Assembly: GCA_014904985.1 (NCBI GenBank)
Contig: MU129060.1
Location: 91,108-155,107 of the forward strand
Origin: Hydnum rufescens UP504
Lineage: Eukaryota; Basidiomycota; Agaricomycetes; Cantharellales; Hydnaceae
DNA: 64,000 nt
Reading direction: 5' to 3'
In this document: positions 42,822 through 53,330 of the stretch, in pieces
Layout of the letters: each line of letters starts with the position of its first letter
Position numbering within the stretch: position 1 is the first letter of the stretch
Made by a program: the position numbers and the translations under genes
Notes under the pieces: model-generated
Seen by the model: only the letters and a program-made list of their open reading frames with translations
Told to the model about the DNA's origin: nothing
The model's database searches: none

Positions 42822-43428
42822 GATGATGGCTTCGCGACCGTTGAAGAACGAGTCCTGGTTTCGCCGCGTTGACTCTAGTCATCTAGGAAGATTGGGGCGA
42901 GCGAGGGGTGTGCGATGGGCAAACCTTGAGCGCAACCTGGTGCAATGTTCTTGCGAAGTGTCCCTGGGCACTGCCCCTGGGACTGTCGGTGTGATTGTGA
43001 GAGCGATAAGGGTTCGGCGGACTATGGGGATGAAGAAAGCGAGCCGGGCGTGTCACAGTGGCTGAAGGATATCGGATTACTGGATGAAACCCAAGCCTCG
43101 TCAGTAAGGCTTGTGATACTCATCAGGAACAAAATTACCGTGAGCCACCGAGTCGACTAGCGAGTCGACTAGTTCAAAATTTATGATACCTACACAGTTG
43201 TAAATATAAAGGGCGTGAAATTGAACCTGGATTGTCAGTCGTATAGCGTCCATAGGCAAAGGATTCGGTGCGTACAAGGCAAGCCGCAGATCGACTGGGT
43301 TGGGATCACTACCCACGATGCATGAAGCACTATTGTATGTTCCTGGCGCCGAGAGATCATGCTGACATATAGAGTAGGGTACCGAGTAGGTGCTAATGGT
43401 TGCGTTGCAGAGCGCGAGTGGTCTTTCG
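42822..43428. repeat. 606-bp dispersed repeat, copy B
   Basis: Copy of 38386-38991 in the same orientation, about 4.4 kb away. The two copies diverge abruptly after 'gtggtctttcgg', marking the repeat edge. Copy B has an extra 'gaacctggattg'-like insertion near 43225 that is shared with 33445. Confidence 0.6.
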
Positions 43429-43587
43429 GCGGCTTCCGAATGACACAGCCATAACGAACTTTCGAAGTGACCATGCGTTTGCGTCGTGGCCAGTGATTCT
43501 TCTGACTTGTGACTCGTTGCCTCATGCGCGCGAGGCAGAGTGGATAAAAATATGGTGTTCTTCTCCAAGCTTCTTTCATTCCTCAAG

Positions 43588-44685
43588 ATGTCTGATCCAT
43601 CACCACCTCGCGACTCCATTCCCCCCTTCTTACTGCCAGGCAATGTAGCCAAGAGGCCTCTAGGGGTCTGGTACACGCAACTAGTCAATCTAACGCACGA
43701 TGAGAGTCCTCCCTACACTGCCTTCAAGCTTGCTATGATCTTCCACTGGGAACGTTTCGAGAAATTCAAGCACGAAGGCATAACGTTGGTCTTTGAGCGA
43801 GACCCTCGCTCGGTCGTCTATTTGCGTATTGATCGCATGTCGTTCGAGAATGACCCTTGGCACGCAGCCAAGGGGTCTTCTGATAGTCTTGTCCCCAAGT
43901 CTTTTGGGGGCTCTCCACAGGCAGCGAAAGATCAGCAGGGTGCGGAGCGCGAAGGCAGGGCGGCGGATTGGTGCCAGCCGCTCGATGGTGACGCGATCAA
44001 AAAGTACTTTATTGCTTCAAAACCAGGATCCTCCGGAAAGAACTCCTCGCTACGAAGCCTCGGTGTGACACATTTTCGAGCGGTGGATAGTCGTCCAAAC
44101 GTTGTCGATGTCATCCTCGCGGCGTATGCGGTATCGACGCAGAGACGGAAATATCACTTGTGGACTGCGAATTGCTGGTGGCTTGCTCGGTCGATCCGGC
44201 TTTTCATCCGAACGCAGTGGGGAGGGGAGGATGATGGGGAAATGCCCGAAGGACTGCTTGTCGATATGCGGGAACGTGATCTTGTGGCAGACCAGCCCAA
44301 GATTCGCTTGATATATGGGAAGTTTGATGCAATACGAGTCTGTATTTCTTCTTTTACGGAATGCATTGCTTTATCTCTAATATTCCACTATATATTGACA
44401 GGAAAGGAATCTCAATCTACACACAGCCGAGTTGCGTGCTCAGGCAGCGGAGGAGGCCCAGCAGGCAGCGGAGGAGCCAGCAGGCAGCGGAGGAGGCCCA
44501 GCGGGAAGCGGAAGAACGACGTCGTGCAGCCGAAGCAGACGTGGTTCGCGAAGCTGAAGGTCGGCGCATTGAGGCCGAAGGTCGGCGCATTGAAGCAGAA
44601 GGTCGGCATGCGGCAGAAGCACAGATCGCTAAACTGCAAGAACAACTCCGCCTGCTCGCACCTGATAGTGCATACACGTGAGGTA
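43588..44685 (+). pseudogene. Conserved fungal protein with NCWW motif and coiled-coil tail
   Basis: Start at ATG 43588 (MSDPSPPRDSIPPFLLPG). The folded domain runs to about 44337, with HEGITLVFERDPRSVVYLRI, DVILAAYAVSTQRRKYHLWT and ANCWWLARSIRLF. The conserved-looking His and Cys (ANCWW) suggest a papain-like or LRAT-like fold, but this is inference. A 64-bp intron (44338-44401) leads into a charged coiled coil (ERNLNLHTAELRAQAAEEAQ … EAEERRRAAEADVVREAEGR). A 2-bp loss in the repeated 'gaggaggcccagcag' text near 44473 shifts the frame, so the tail is read in two frames. Repair of one indel would restore it, so the gene was intact recently or has a functional sister. Confidence 0.5.
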
Positions 44686-44689
44686 CGAC

Positions 44690-45069
44690 TTTGCTGCTTT
44701 CCTCAAGCTACTGTTACTAACAACCCCGCTATTCTACCAATTCCAAGGTCACAGGTCACCCCTTTCAAATCGAATATATCCGCTTCCAGGACCTGTATCC
44801 CCAGGATGGATGTTTCCCCCCCCTTCCGATCACTCTGCACGACAGAATCATCTGCCAGTAATACTGTCCACGCTTTCCATATTGTTCATGTTCGTAATCC
44901 TTAGCACTCACAATCTATTCCCATGGCTCAAAAGTATGGCCTTGGCATACCACTTCGGGTGAGGGAGACTCATGATATATGATATATTAAGCAATCGAGC
45001 TTCTTGTACACTTTAAATTGTCAAGGTAAAGAATCAATTTGTTTTCTTGTCAAACTAGGGGCTGAATCG
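44690..45069. other. Intergenic, possible isolated first exon
   Basis: ATG at about 44923 reads MAQKYGLGIPLR and ends at a GTGAGG donor. It may be the first exon of an unidentified gene. Nothing else is supported here. Confidence 0.25.
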
Positions 45070-46225
45070 GTTTTTTTTCTTAGCTCGATGTCACCCGCAC
45101 ACGCAATGCTATCAACTGCACCGTCGGTTGATGATCGAGATGTTATTGGAGTCGAAGAATTCCAGTGCGGCACGGGAAAAACAGATCTTCACTTGCACGC
45201 TGCCTTCGCTTTTCGACGAGTATAAATTCTTCCAGTCGTCATATCCTGCTTGCGAGCTCGCGATGACCGGACACCTCTTTGGTTCCATTATTCAATATCA
45301 TCTTGTAGACTACATCCCTCTCAGTATCGCAATCCGCTGCGTTCTCGATTTGATCCACAGTCCCCTGGAAACGAATTTGTTCACTTTCAGCATTGAGGCA
45401 CTCAGTTCGAATCGGACTCCTCGAATGGCCTCCGTTGTGCAATACCCTTCTTCAAATTCCCCATCTCCATACCTCCCGCCCTGATATCGCCGATGTCGTG
45501 AGGCGTGCTTTGGCGCGATCTGATAGCACGAATGCCGGAGACGGAGGGGAACACCCGGACGAGATGGGATCCACCTCCCCAGGACTGGAGCCGGCTGCTT
45601 TAGCGAAATCTATCTACGGTTTTTGGACGGGTTGGAGAACTGGATCTTGCACCGGCATGTGCTGAACGAGACACTATTCAAATCATCGATTCTTCTAAAT
45701 GCTGATAGCATGCCTGTACAAGCCAGCTCCGAATGCACTACCCTCAAAAATCTAGGGTCATGGCTTGGAGCAATCACCCTGGCCTGTAATCGAGCGATCA
45801 AGCATCGTCGCTTGTCGTTCAAAGCCCTCTTGCTTGTTGCTTGAAGGTTAGGATGGTAATCGCCTATTAAAGGTGATTCCATTCGTCTGCAAGATCCTTG
45901 AGCATTGCACAAGTCCACTGTTTTCGCATCTCCTAATCCATGGCTAATGGCAGTCCTCAGCCTGCTTGCAGAGCTTTATCACTTTGCTGATTTGCGTCTT
46001 AATCTCGAGTTTGAGATTGAAGTGTTGCACAAGTCCTTGAATGTCGATCTGGACAAGTTGGAACCAACCACTCTATTGCGTGAGCATGCTTCGACAGCGG
46101 ATCCTCTCCCAGAGTTTGTCCCTGACATCGATCAGCTGCCTATCAGCAACTACGATTCTGCCCTTCAGCCCCCTTCAATGCCACCAGGTATCCGTTCATT
46201 TATCAACTTTGTGTGCATCCATTGA
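45070..46225 (+). pseudogene. NOT1 (CCR4-NOT complex scaffold) fragment, decayed
   Basis: NOT1 is the scaffold of the CCR4-NOT deadenylase and is normally a single essential gene of about 2000 codons. Here about 330 residues appear in three frames. They include LFDEYKFFQSSYPACELAMT (45209), GSIIQYHLVDYIPLSIAIRC, ETNLFTFSIEAL, EWPPLCNTLLQIPHL (about 45425), RPDIADVVRRALA and TLKNLGSWLGAITLA (about 45740). They continue with VIPFVCKILEHC (about 45870), SPNPWLMAVLSLLAELYHFA (45930), and LRLNLEFEIEVLHKSLNVDL (about 45990). This order matches the middle HEAT/MIF4G-flanking region of NOT1. The fragment must be a duplicate piece, since the rest of the protein is missing. Confidence 0.7.
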
Positions 46226-46738
46226 TCACCGCGCCAGTTGTCCGATGCCTGCTCTCTCGCGAACATACTCTCACGGAGAGCAAACACACCCTTCCTGCCA
46301 AACCATTTGTCGCGATCTTCTTGGATCCCTGGTGAGTCTGATCAGCAAGCCGGTCTCGCTGGTGCTATTGCGCCAATGCCAGGCCAAACTCTCATCTGGG
46401 CTTTAGAGTTCTTGGAGTCTCTGCGCATTGTGTGGGGTGACACTCTTGCACCAGCGGAGGTTCAGATTCACTTCTACAAAAATGTCAATGGGAATTCTTG
46501 CCTTTGTACGGGTGAACATGGGTGTTAGGCCTATGACTTTCATTTACTGGTATTTTCGCTCCCTAGTACGCGGCGTTAGCCCGAAGGTTCCCTCTTTGCT
46601 AATGGTGTAAAGCAGCAACTTGCGGAAGAAACGTATTATGTACTGAAAGTTGCTGCTCCTGTGGACCATCGAAACGAAGTCAATCATGCCAAGACTGTCG
46701 GATTTTCAGCATGAGCAATGCTACTAAATATTCTCTAC
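46226..46738 (+). other. Unassigned protein-like stretches
   Basis: GQTLIWALEFLESLRIVWGD then TLAPAEVQIHFYKNVNGN (about 46383-46495), and QQLAEETYYVLKVAAPVDHR (46612-46672), look like pieces of one broken gene on the plus strand. I do not recognise the family. Confidence 0.3.
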
Positions 46739-47164
46739 TCAAAGTGTTTGACCATACCCCTCATGAATACAGTGAAGGAACCTTTCAGGCCCTGGTGAGA
46801 GCTGTTTCTCCTGTCCTAGTACTTCCGCTACCACTGTCTCGATATTGTCCACAGCCCTCGTCTCGTTGATCACAAAACTAAGGGGAGGTTTCCAACACGA
46901 GTCTTTTCTTTGTCGCGCTGCGACTAACAATTTCTCCACCCCCCCAATGATGGGTTTCACTCGAGGGTCGTCATCCACGTTCAGGCAACGCTTCTCTTTT
47001 GTTCTCCCTGTGGGGCATTGAGTGATGCTCAGGCGTGCAGCTAACAAATGATTATTTAAGGTGACCCTTATCAGGCGGTCCCTCCCATCTGGATGGAACA
47101 GTTTTCCGTGGGCTTGATGAACCGTGAGGATGGTGTCCCCTTTCTCTCTCCTATCAGTTCTCAA
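46739..47164 (-). CDS. Hypothetical protein, 141 codons
   Basis: Open minus-strand frame with balanced composition (RVTLNNHLLAARLSITQCPT; KPIIGGVEKLLVAARQRKDS; VDNIETVVAEVLGQEKQLSP). No motif is recognised and no introns are needed. It overlaps nothing else supported, but could be chance in CpG-normal DNA. Confidence 0.25.
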   Translation of the reverse strand: MRTDRREKGDTILTVHQAHGKLFHPDGRDRLIRVTLNNHLLAARLSITQCPTGRTKEKRCLNVDDDPRVKPIIGGVEKLLVAARQRKDSCWKPPLSFVINETRAVDNIETVVAEVLGQEKQLSPGPERFLHCIHEGYGQTL

Positions 47165-47739
47165 TCCTCCTTATCAACTCATAGCAGTCATTGTTTGTCC
47201 TAGTAGTTTGAATCTTAAACTCAATATTGATCATGGAATGCAACTGCCCAGGTCTATGCTTGCACCTCCATGTTTTTCTCCATTGCAATGTCCTCCATGC
47301 CCAGTGCGTATGGGCGGAGTCTTCTCGTTTCCGGAATTCGGATCAGAACGGGTGACATTGTACCAAAACCCGGGGACGGCACACAGATCTCTGTTGGTTA
47401 TCCTACATGAATGTCGACAGCCATATGTGGTGCCATTCTACCTCATGTTCGTTGAAATTCCGGCATTTTTATTTTTCGTTTTAACCATCCCCCAAAGCCG
47501 TCCAAATTCTAGGATGGGCTGTGCGGAGAACTAGGGACTTGCCAGTAAGTGAATGTGTGCCAAAGAGCTTCATTTCGGCTTGGCCTATAAGGGAGAAAAA
47601 TTCCGCTCATGTCATAGTTGATCTCTCACAAGAGGTAGACCGCCCAGTAGTGTGCTCGGCAGTGACAAGGAATACATTCATCTGTATGTAAAGAAGTGCT
47701 GATTATATTCGGTAGCATGATCGACCTGAGGCAGTTAGT
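47165..47739. other. No assigned gene
   Basis: A plus-strand open stretch (to 47534) has unusual composition and no motif. Nothing else is seen. Confidence 0.25.
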
Positions 47740-48904
47740 CAGAAATTGGTTAAGTTGTCAAAGAATCTGCATACCCAGTCAGTTAAAAGCCCGAGAATCA
47801 GTGGCAATCCTTCTAGTTGCTGACCCAGTATAAATTGGTCCGAGCATGCAACACTACCACTTCCATCATCATTTGCGATGTAGACAAAGAAAATCCACTG
47901 TTCACCACTCGTCGTACAACCTCGCATTACCGGGATTCTTGAACACAGAGAGATAAGAAATATGATCTGACACATTACAATAGGGATTCATACTTATGAC
48001 GTGCGCAGTGCGACGCTACTGCCATTACGGCTTGAGGAACTGCAGCTCGCACGTTATCTCGCTTGGCTTCAAAAAAATTTGTGGTTACTGGCCCATCGAT
48101 CGCTTCTGGATTTTCCAGAGCAGACGTTGGATCAAGAAGGAGATAGTCTGGAAACCAGGGTCAAAACAGTCCAAAATGACCACTAAAGCCGACCTTCTTA
48201 CCGAGAGTAGCGAGACGGGAGCTTTGTAAGGAGCAGATCGACTGTACCACCAGCAGATAGACTGCCTGAAAATGTGGTCTTCGGGATAGGAAACTCTGGG
48301 ATAATATTTACGCCCATCTCGTCGGTCGAAATTGCTGAAACGAGACGAAGTAACACGAGGTTTATCAAAATACGACAGCCAGCCTCAGTCTAAAGGAAAA
48401 TTTAGAGAAATAGCTGTAGAGACCGACCATGTTCACTCACAACAACAGAGACATGACGCCTGACCAATTCTATTAGGGCAGTAAGGACCTCGAGAGGAAG
48501 TTCTTTTCCATGAGACATTATTCTTAGTCCCAAGTTTTCGATTTCAGGCTTCAGATCCTTCCGCAGGAGCAGCGGTGTAGTTTTGATTCCTAGTCCGACT
48601 AAAGTCAAAGGATCTGCTTTAGAGAAGGGGGTGTGCTGATTAGTTAGGTCAATACAAGAAGGGCGTTACGATTGAAAACAGGCATGGGCACCGGAACAAC
48701 TTCAAGCTTCTGACGAAGGGTTGCCAGTCCTTTGATTAAATCCACAGGGAGATCCTCATCTTCCTCATCAAGCTGTTCCTGGAACACGAGGAGGGAAAGC
48801 AGCACGGCATTGGCGTCACCAACACTCAAGTCGGATATCTTTCGTTTTTTCCCACCAGAACCTCTCGGAGGCATTGAAGTCGAGGTGGGGGCTGAGGGGT
48901 TCAA
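47740..48904 (-). pseudogene. Multi-exon basidiomycete hypothetical gene, nearly intact
   Basis: Exon 1 starts at 48904 (MNPSAPTSTSMPPRGSGGKK, then a helical, acidic segment). Intron 1 is about 48669-48616, with branch CTAACTAAT. Exon 2 reads GLGIKTTPLLLRKDLKPEIE and PLEVLTALIELVRRHVSVVV. Intron 2 is about 48444-48394. Exon 3 reads TEAGCRILINLVLLRLVSAI, VNIIPEFPIPKTTFSGSLSA and GGTVDLLLTKLPSRYS. Intron 3 ends near 48171. Exon 4 reads DYLLLDPTSALENPEAIDGP and FFEAKRDNVRAAVPQAVMAV. The last exon has VMRGCTTSGEQWIFFVYIAN and LEGLPLILGLLTDWV (to about 47765). The exon 3-4 junction is off by one base, the only clear defect. It resembles mushroom-specific hypothetical proteins sometimes linked with Crinkler-like families; function is unknown. 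Confidence 0.5.
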
Positions 48905-49349
48905 GAGACCCAGTCAGAGTCTGAGACACTGAGGTGCTAATGAAATTTTGTTCCTCTTAGTCCTAAGGAATGATGACACAGAAGGCACGAAAAGGAAGGC
49001 CAAGTGTTGACAGTGCAGTAGTCGGCAAAGGCCGGTGGATGGATCGTAGCATATTCATTGTGTCCAGTAGCTGAGACGCACATTAGTGGAGTAGCCCAGT
49101 CTTGGTCCCTTTTATAAGGAGGATGTTCTCCATGGGTGCTCAAGTTGTCGTATCACAAGAGCCACCACGAAAACTGGGGGAGCCGTGAGTATATGCATTC
49201 TCTGAACTCTTCTCTAAGCCACTTGTGTTCTATTTATATTCAGTGTTTCGACTTCTGTCCGACCCCTAAGATCTTGTTGCACATTATACAACTCTGTATC
49301 AGATGGATAGCAACATCTCGGACATTGTCAAAGCAACTTCTCAGCCGAC

Positions 49350-49720
49350 TACTACGATGCATCCTCCTTCAATCTGATGACGACCGCAGGTGCCGCGCGA
49401 GTAGACCGAAATCTATACCCAGATTCGACAGTGCCCTGTCTTCCCCGGCTGTTGATCTCCCACGCAACATCTGCCACTGACGTGGTTGTGAATGGGAGCT
49501 TGCTCGGGACACATGTCATGGTAGAATCAAAGCCGAGGGATCTCCTGTCAGCGAACATAAGGCAGCAAACAGCTCAATGAGTGCTTTCGGTCGCTAAATG
49601 AAGTTCAGAGTACGAAAATACTTGCAAATAGAAGCATGCCCACTGATATGAAGTTGAACAGCTCACTGATCGACGAACTGAAGAGCAACAACAGAACCAC
49701 ACCCTTCGCAGCAAAACAGG
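49350..49720 (-). pseudogene. FunK1-like kinase fragment
   Basis: MFADRRSLGFDSTMTCVPS at 49558, preceded on the coding strand by text alignable base by base with 32230-32370 of the larger FunK1 relic ('gcagcaaacaactcaacgag'-like and 'tgaagttgaacggctcactg'-like). It is the same part of the gene, truncated on both sides. Confidence 0.5.
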
Positions 49721-50559
49721 GTTGAATCTTGATGCAAAAGATTCAGTAAAAACTGCATCATTTTCTCAAATTTTTAATTTTCCCTAGTCTTTTGCATATC
49801 CTCGTTGCGTAGACATGCGCGCATGTGCCCATCAAAAATATATGAAAGGTGTCTTGATCGTATACAACACAGAAAAGGACTTGGCGAATTTCCTGATGCC
49901 TCACCGGGATTACCCGCCTCCGCCACATTGAGTTCAGAGATTTGTTCGTTCATTTGTCGCTTATAAGCAGCAACAGGACGTGCTTCTTCTACAATGGTGA
50001 GTCATATTTGGCATATGCGCCATGTCCTTTGCCTCTTTTCATCAATTGGTACAGTGAATGCCTACTGTACCCACTCAAAGTCTAGCAGTTTGTCACATCA
50101 CAAGCTGGAAAAAGCTGCTAGAACCGATAGCAATTGTGTCACATTGCAGTCGTGGTGCTGCTAGCTACCGTGGGGTGTCACGGGCACTCAGGAAATTGGC
50201 CAGTCACTGGGATAGAGGCTCTGGGGTGATACACACTGCAGAAACTGAATTTTTACTCTGGACAAGGTACTTTTGCAAAAAACAGTGGCCAAAGTGAATG
50301 GGTGAATACTTGAATGGTCTAATGAATGATAGAATGATGGGGTGGTTGAACAAATGAGAGAGCAAGCAAAGTCATATATAAAAAAGATTGGAATGGGGAT
50401 TAGGCAAATGGGTTTCGGCTGGGAGGATTAAAGAATCAAGTCACACTCAGGGCCCTTTCACTGCTATGTCACACTGCTGGACACCCCCCGCTGCTACAGG
50501 AGATAGCACAATTGTCATGTCACAAAAAAATTCTGCTGCTAGACTTCGAGTGGGTACAG
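49721..50559. other. No assigned gene; boundary to CpG-poor DNA
   Basis: CpG becomes rare after about 50250. 50075-50210 and 50440-50560 show weak inverted similarity (gctgctag, gtgtcac, acaattgt words) and could be part of the terminal inverted repeat of the transposon that follows. Confidence 0.3.
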
Positions 50560-51479
50560 TATCCTCTCATCAGGGTCACAAGAAGCAACTGTGCCCTTGT
50601 TCATTGTGCTTGTTGCCCGACAGCTCACACCAGTTCCGACTTCCTTCCAATATCATCCTTCACTTATGAAAGAACAAGATGAAATACATGAACAGGAGCG
50701 TCTCAGTGTTCATCCTAACAGGGGGCACCATGCCAGCTCAGAATCCATACCTGATGGCCTAGTTGACCATGATAGAACCTAGGATTTGGAGCCTGAAGCA
50801 GGCTAGCATTTTTTATAAATTGGATCCACTGAGGAATGGCTAGTGACTTCAAAAGTTTGATACAGATGAGCTCAGAGATATTTTGCAGGCAGATGAGCCA
50901 GATGGCCAGCAAGACCTGGCATCTCTGTCCATACCCAATGGCACCCATGTGCTCGATGATCTGCCCCAAGACTTTGATGAATATGAAAGCTATTCCCAAA
51001 ATGATGTCCACATGATCCCTGATCCAGAATACTCTGATACCCTCAAAGCAACTGGAACTCATGGATTAGCAGGAGAGGATGATGACAACTCTCCTGATAT
51101 AAACTTGGAGGACAATCCATTGTTCATTGAGAATGACAATATCTGTGCCAATGATGATTTTGATGATTTTGAAGCCATGCAGGAGCTAGATACAATCCCC
51201 CCAGCATTTGCTGAGGCTCCTGAGATTGGGAATGCATATATTCATGCCTTCATAATGTCCATGTTTGATCATGCTCCTGATGCTACCATTCACAAATTCC
51301 TTGTTGGCCAGCATGCCCTTTTTGAGTCTATATATACCAAACACGGCATTGAGTTTATAGGCCTTTATGAGATGGCCCTGAATCTGCCTGCCATCAAGCA
51401 GTGCCTTGGAATCAGTACCAAGCCATTCATTGTATACTATCTGATGTGCAACAAGTAAAGGCTGTCACCCATGCATGCC

Positions 51480-51640
51480 AGCTTGTACTCTTGCCTTAGG
51501 TGGCTGCATTGTCCATACATGGCTGGTACTCTTGCCTTAGGTGGCTGCTTTGTCCATACATGACTTGTACTCTTGCCTTAGCTGGCTGCTTTGTCCATAC
51601 ATGGCTTGTACTCTTGCCTTAGGTGGCTGCTGTGAGCCTA
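51480..51640 (+). repeat. ~46-bp tandem repeat, 3-4 units
   Basis: Unit: 'cttgtactcttgccttaggt' followed by 'ggctgctttgtccatacatgg'-like text (20-base halves shown), repeated from 51483 to 51635 with few changes. It directly precedes the TRIM. Confidence 0.75.
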
Positions 51641-51664
51641 TGGTGTCAGCTTTGAGCCTGCCAT

Positions 51665-52398
51665 TGTTAGTATGAGTGGATTGGATCAATCTTGTTTTTA
51701 TTACATAATCTACATGATGTATATAGCTCAGGAATTCCTGATTTCCTATCAAGTTTTTCTTTTGCCAACAGGCTATGGGCCCCAATTAAGCTCTGTGATA
51801 CCTGGAGATTAACCCACAGTGAAGTGGTGTTCCTGTCTCCCTGGCTCTAATGTCCCCATGCTGCATGCACCACCTTCCTTGTGTCCATGAATCCCACCAT
51901 GTGTGTGGATTCATCACATGACCAAACCCAAACTCATATTCAACCCCATGACACTGTATCTGAAAGTATAGCCTGTATTGACTTGAAGCTGTAACCTGAA
52001 ACCATGGCCCCTGTGGCTAACCTGAAACTGAAACTGAAACCATACCTGTACCCTGAAAAAGTTACCTGACTGTATTGTGGCTGACCTGCACCCATAACCC
52101 AAACCCATGACTGTAATCCATAACCCATGATGCTGTTACACCCCATCTTCACCTATCACATGTGCACCCTCCATTCTTTTGTACTGCCAGTGCAGATATC
52201 CCTTATGTAACCAACCCTGCAGTCCCTGCCACTCTTTTTTTTTCATTTGTTCCTGGTGGACTTTTTTTCTATTCTGATTGAGAGCTGTCCTCTGCTGTTG
52301 GGATTGGATCAGTCTCATATTGATTATGTAATCCACATGATGTACAGTATATATCTCAGGATCCCCTGACCCCCTATTAAGTTTTTCTCTCACTAACA
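51665..52398 (+). mobile_element. Miniature LTR retroelement (TRIM), 734 bp
   Basis: LTRs are 51665-51769 (TGTTAGTATG … TTGCCAACA) and 52296-52398 (TGTTGGGATT … TCACTAACA), about 104 bp each. They share 'ggattggatca', 'catgatgta' and 'tcctatcaagtttttct'-like blocks. The perfect duplication is GCCAT at 51660-51664 and 52399-52403. The 526-bp interior has no gene. It starts with a Copia-type primer site and carries an 'aacctgaaac'-word array (about 51900-52130) like the subterminal arrays of the hAT-like elements. It must depend on another Copia for mobility. Confidence 0.75.
51770..51782 (+). promoter_or_regulatory. TRIM primer-binding site
   Basis: GGCTATGGGCCCC directly follows the first LTR. 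It differs from the Copia-1/Copia-2 site GGTTATGGGCCCA at two positions, linking the TRIM to that priming mode. Confidence 0.55.
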
Positions 52399-52639
52399 GC
52401 CATAAGTCTCTATGCCTGCATTTAAAAAATGATATAATCTGTATTTTCATGAGATAACCACATTGATTGTGCCAAATTGAAATGCATTTCATCAAGGTAT
52501 TTTGAATGGAAATTCATATTAGAATAGCATTTGGGACTCTGGGGCCACTACACTTGTTTCTGAGGATGTCAAATTCAGATGTGGAATCAAGACAATGCTC
52601 CCCATATGCACTCTACAGATGCCCACATTCTCATCCAGT

Positions 52640-53155
52640 GCCTCCCCTGCTAATACACCCCCCCTCCTTGCTAATACAACCCACCCTGCTGGAAACAAAC
52701 CCCCCTTGTTGTAACATCCCCCCTTGCCGACAACCCCCTTGCTGGTAACACCCCCCCCTGCCAGTACACCCACTCCCCTGCTGGTAACACCCCCCTATTG
52801 GTAACCCCCCCCTGCTGGTAACACCCCCTCCCCCCCTTATTGTAACACCCCCCCCTTCGGGTAATACTCCCCCCTTATTGGTAACACTCCCCCTTCCCTT
52901 GCTGGTAATACCCCCAACCCCCTTCCTGTACTCCCCCCTTATTGGTAACAATCCCCCTTCCCTTGCTGGTAATATACCCCCCTTATTGGTGACACCCCCC
53001 TCCCTTGCTGGTAATACCCCCCCCCCTCATTGGTAACACCCCCCTCCCTTGCTGGTAACACCCCCCCCTCTGGAATTACCAACCTCCCCTAACAAACCCC
53101 CCCTTGGAATTAGACCCCCCCCGTCTGAAGGTAATAATCCCCTCCCTTAACAACC
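52640..53155. repeat. C-rich minisatellite
   Basis: About 500 bp of runs of five to eight C separated by 'ttgctggtaaca' or 'ttattggtaaca'-like words, period roughly 18-26 bp. The complementary strand has many G-runs and could form G-quadruplexes. No coding role is visible. Confidence 0.75.
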
Positions 53156-53239
53156 CCCAGGGCAAGTGGATTGATTACACTCCGTAGCACTTAGAAGTGC
53201 CAGTACATAGGATTCTAATTACACAGTTAATATGCAATC

Positions 53240-53330
53240 TCCTTAGTCTTATTGCTTGAGGTAGACTGCTGCTGTAATAGCATTGAGAAGTCCCATGTTC
53301 AAACCTGAGTGAGGGTATTTGTTTTTGGCA
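53240..53330 (+). repeat. tRNA-like (SINE-type) fragment
   Basis: 'cttattgcttgaggtagact' then 'cccatgttcaaacctgagt', an A-box and B-box-like pair about 40 bp apart. Similar B box to 16057-16073. It is too worn to be a tRNA gene. Confidence 0.35.

Noticed and set aside
51940..52152. Open frames in the TRIM interior
   Set aside because: They translate the AACCTG-like word array; low complexity and no start context.
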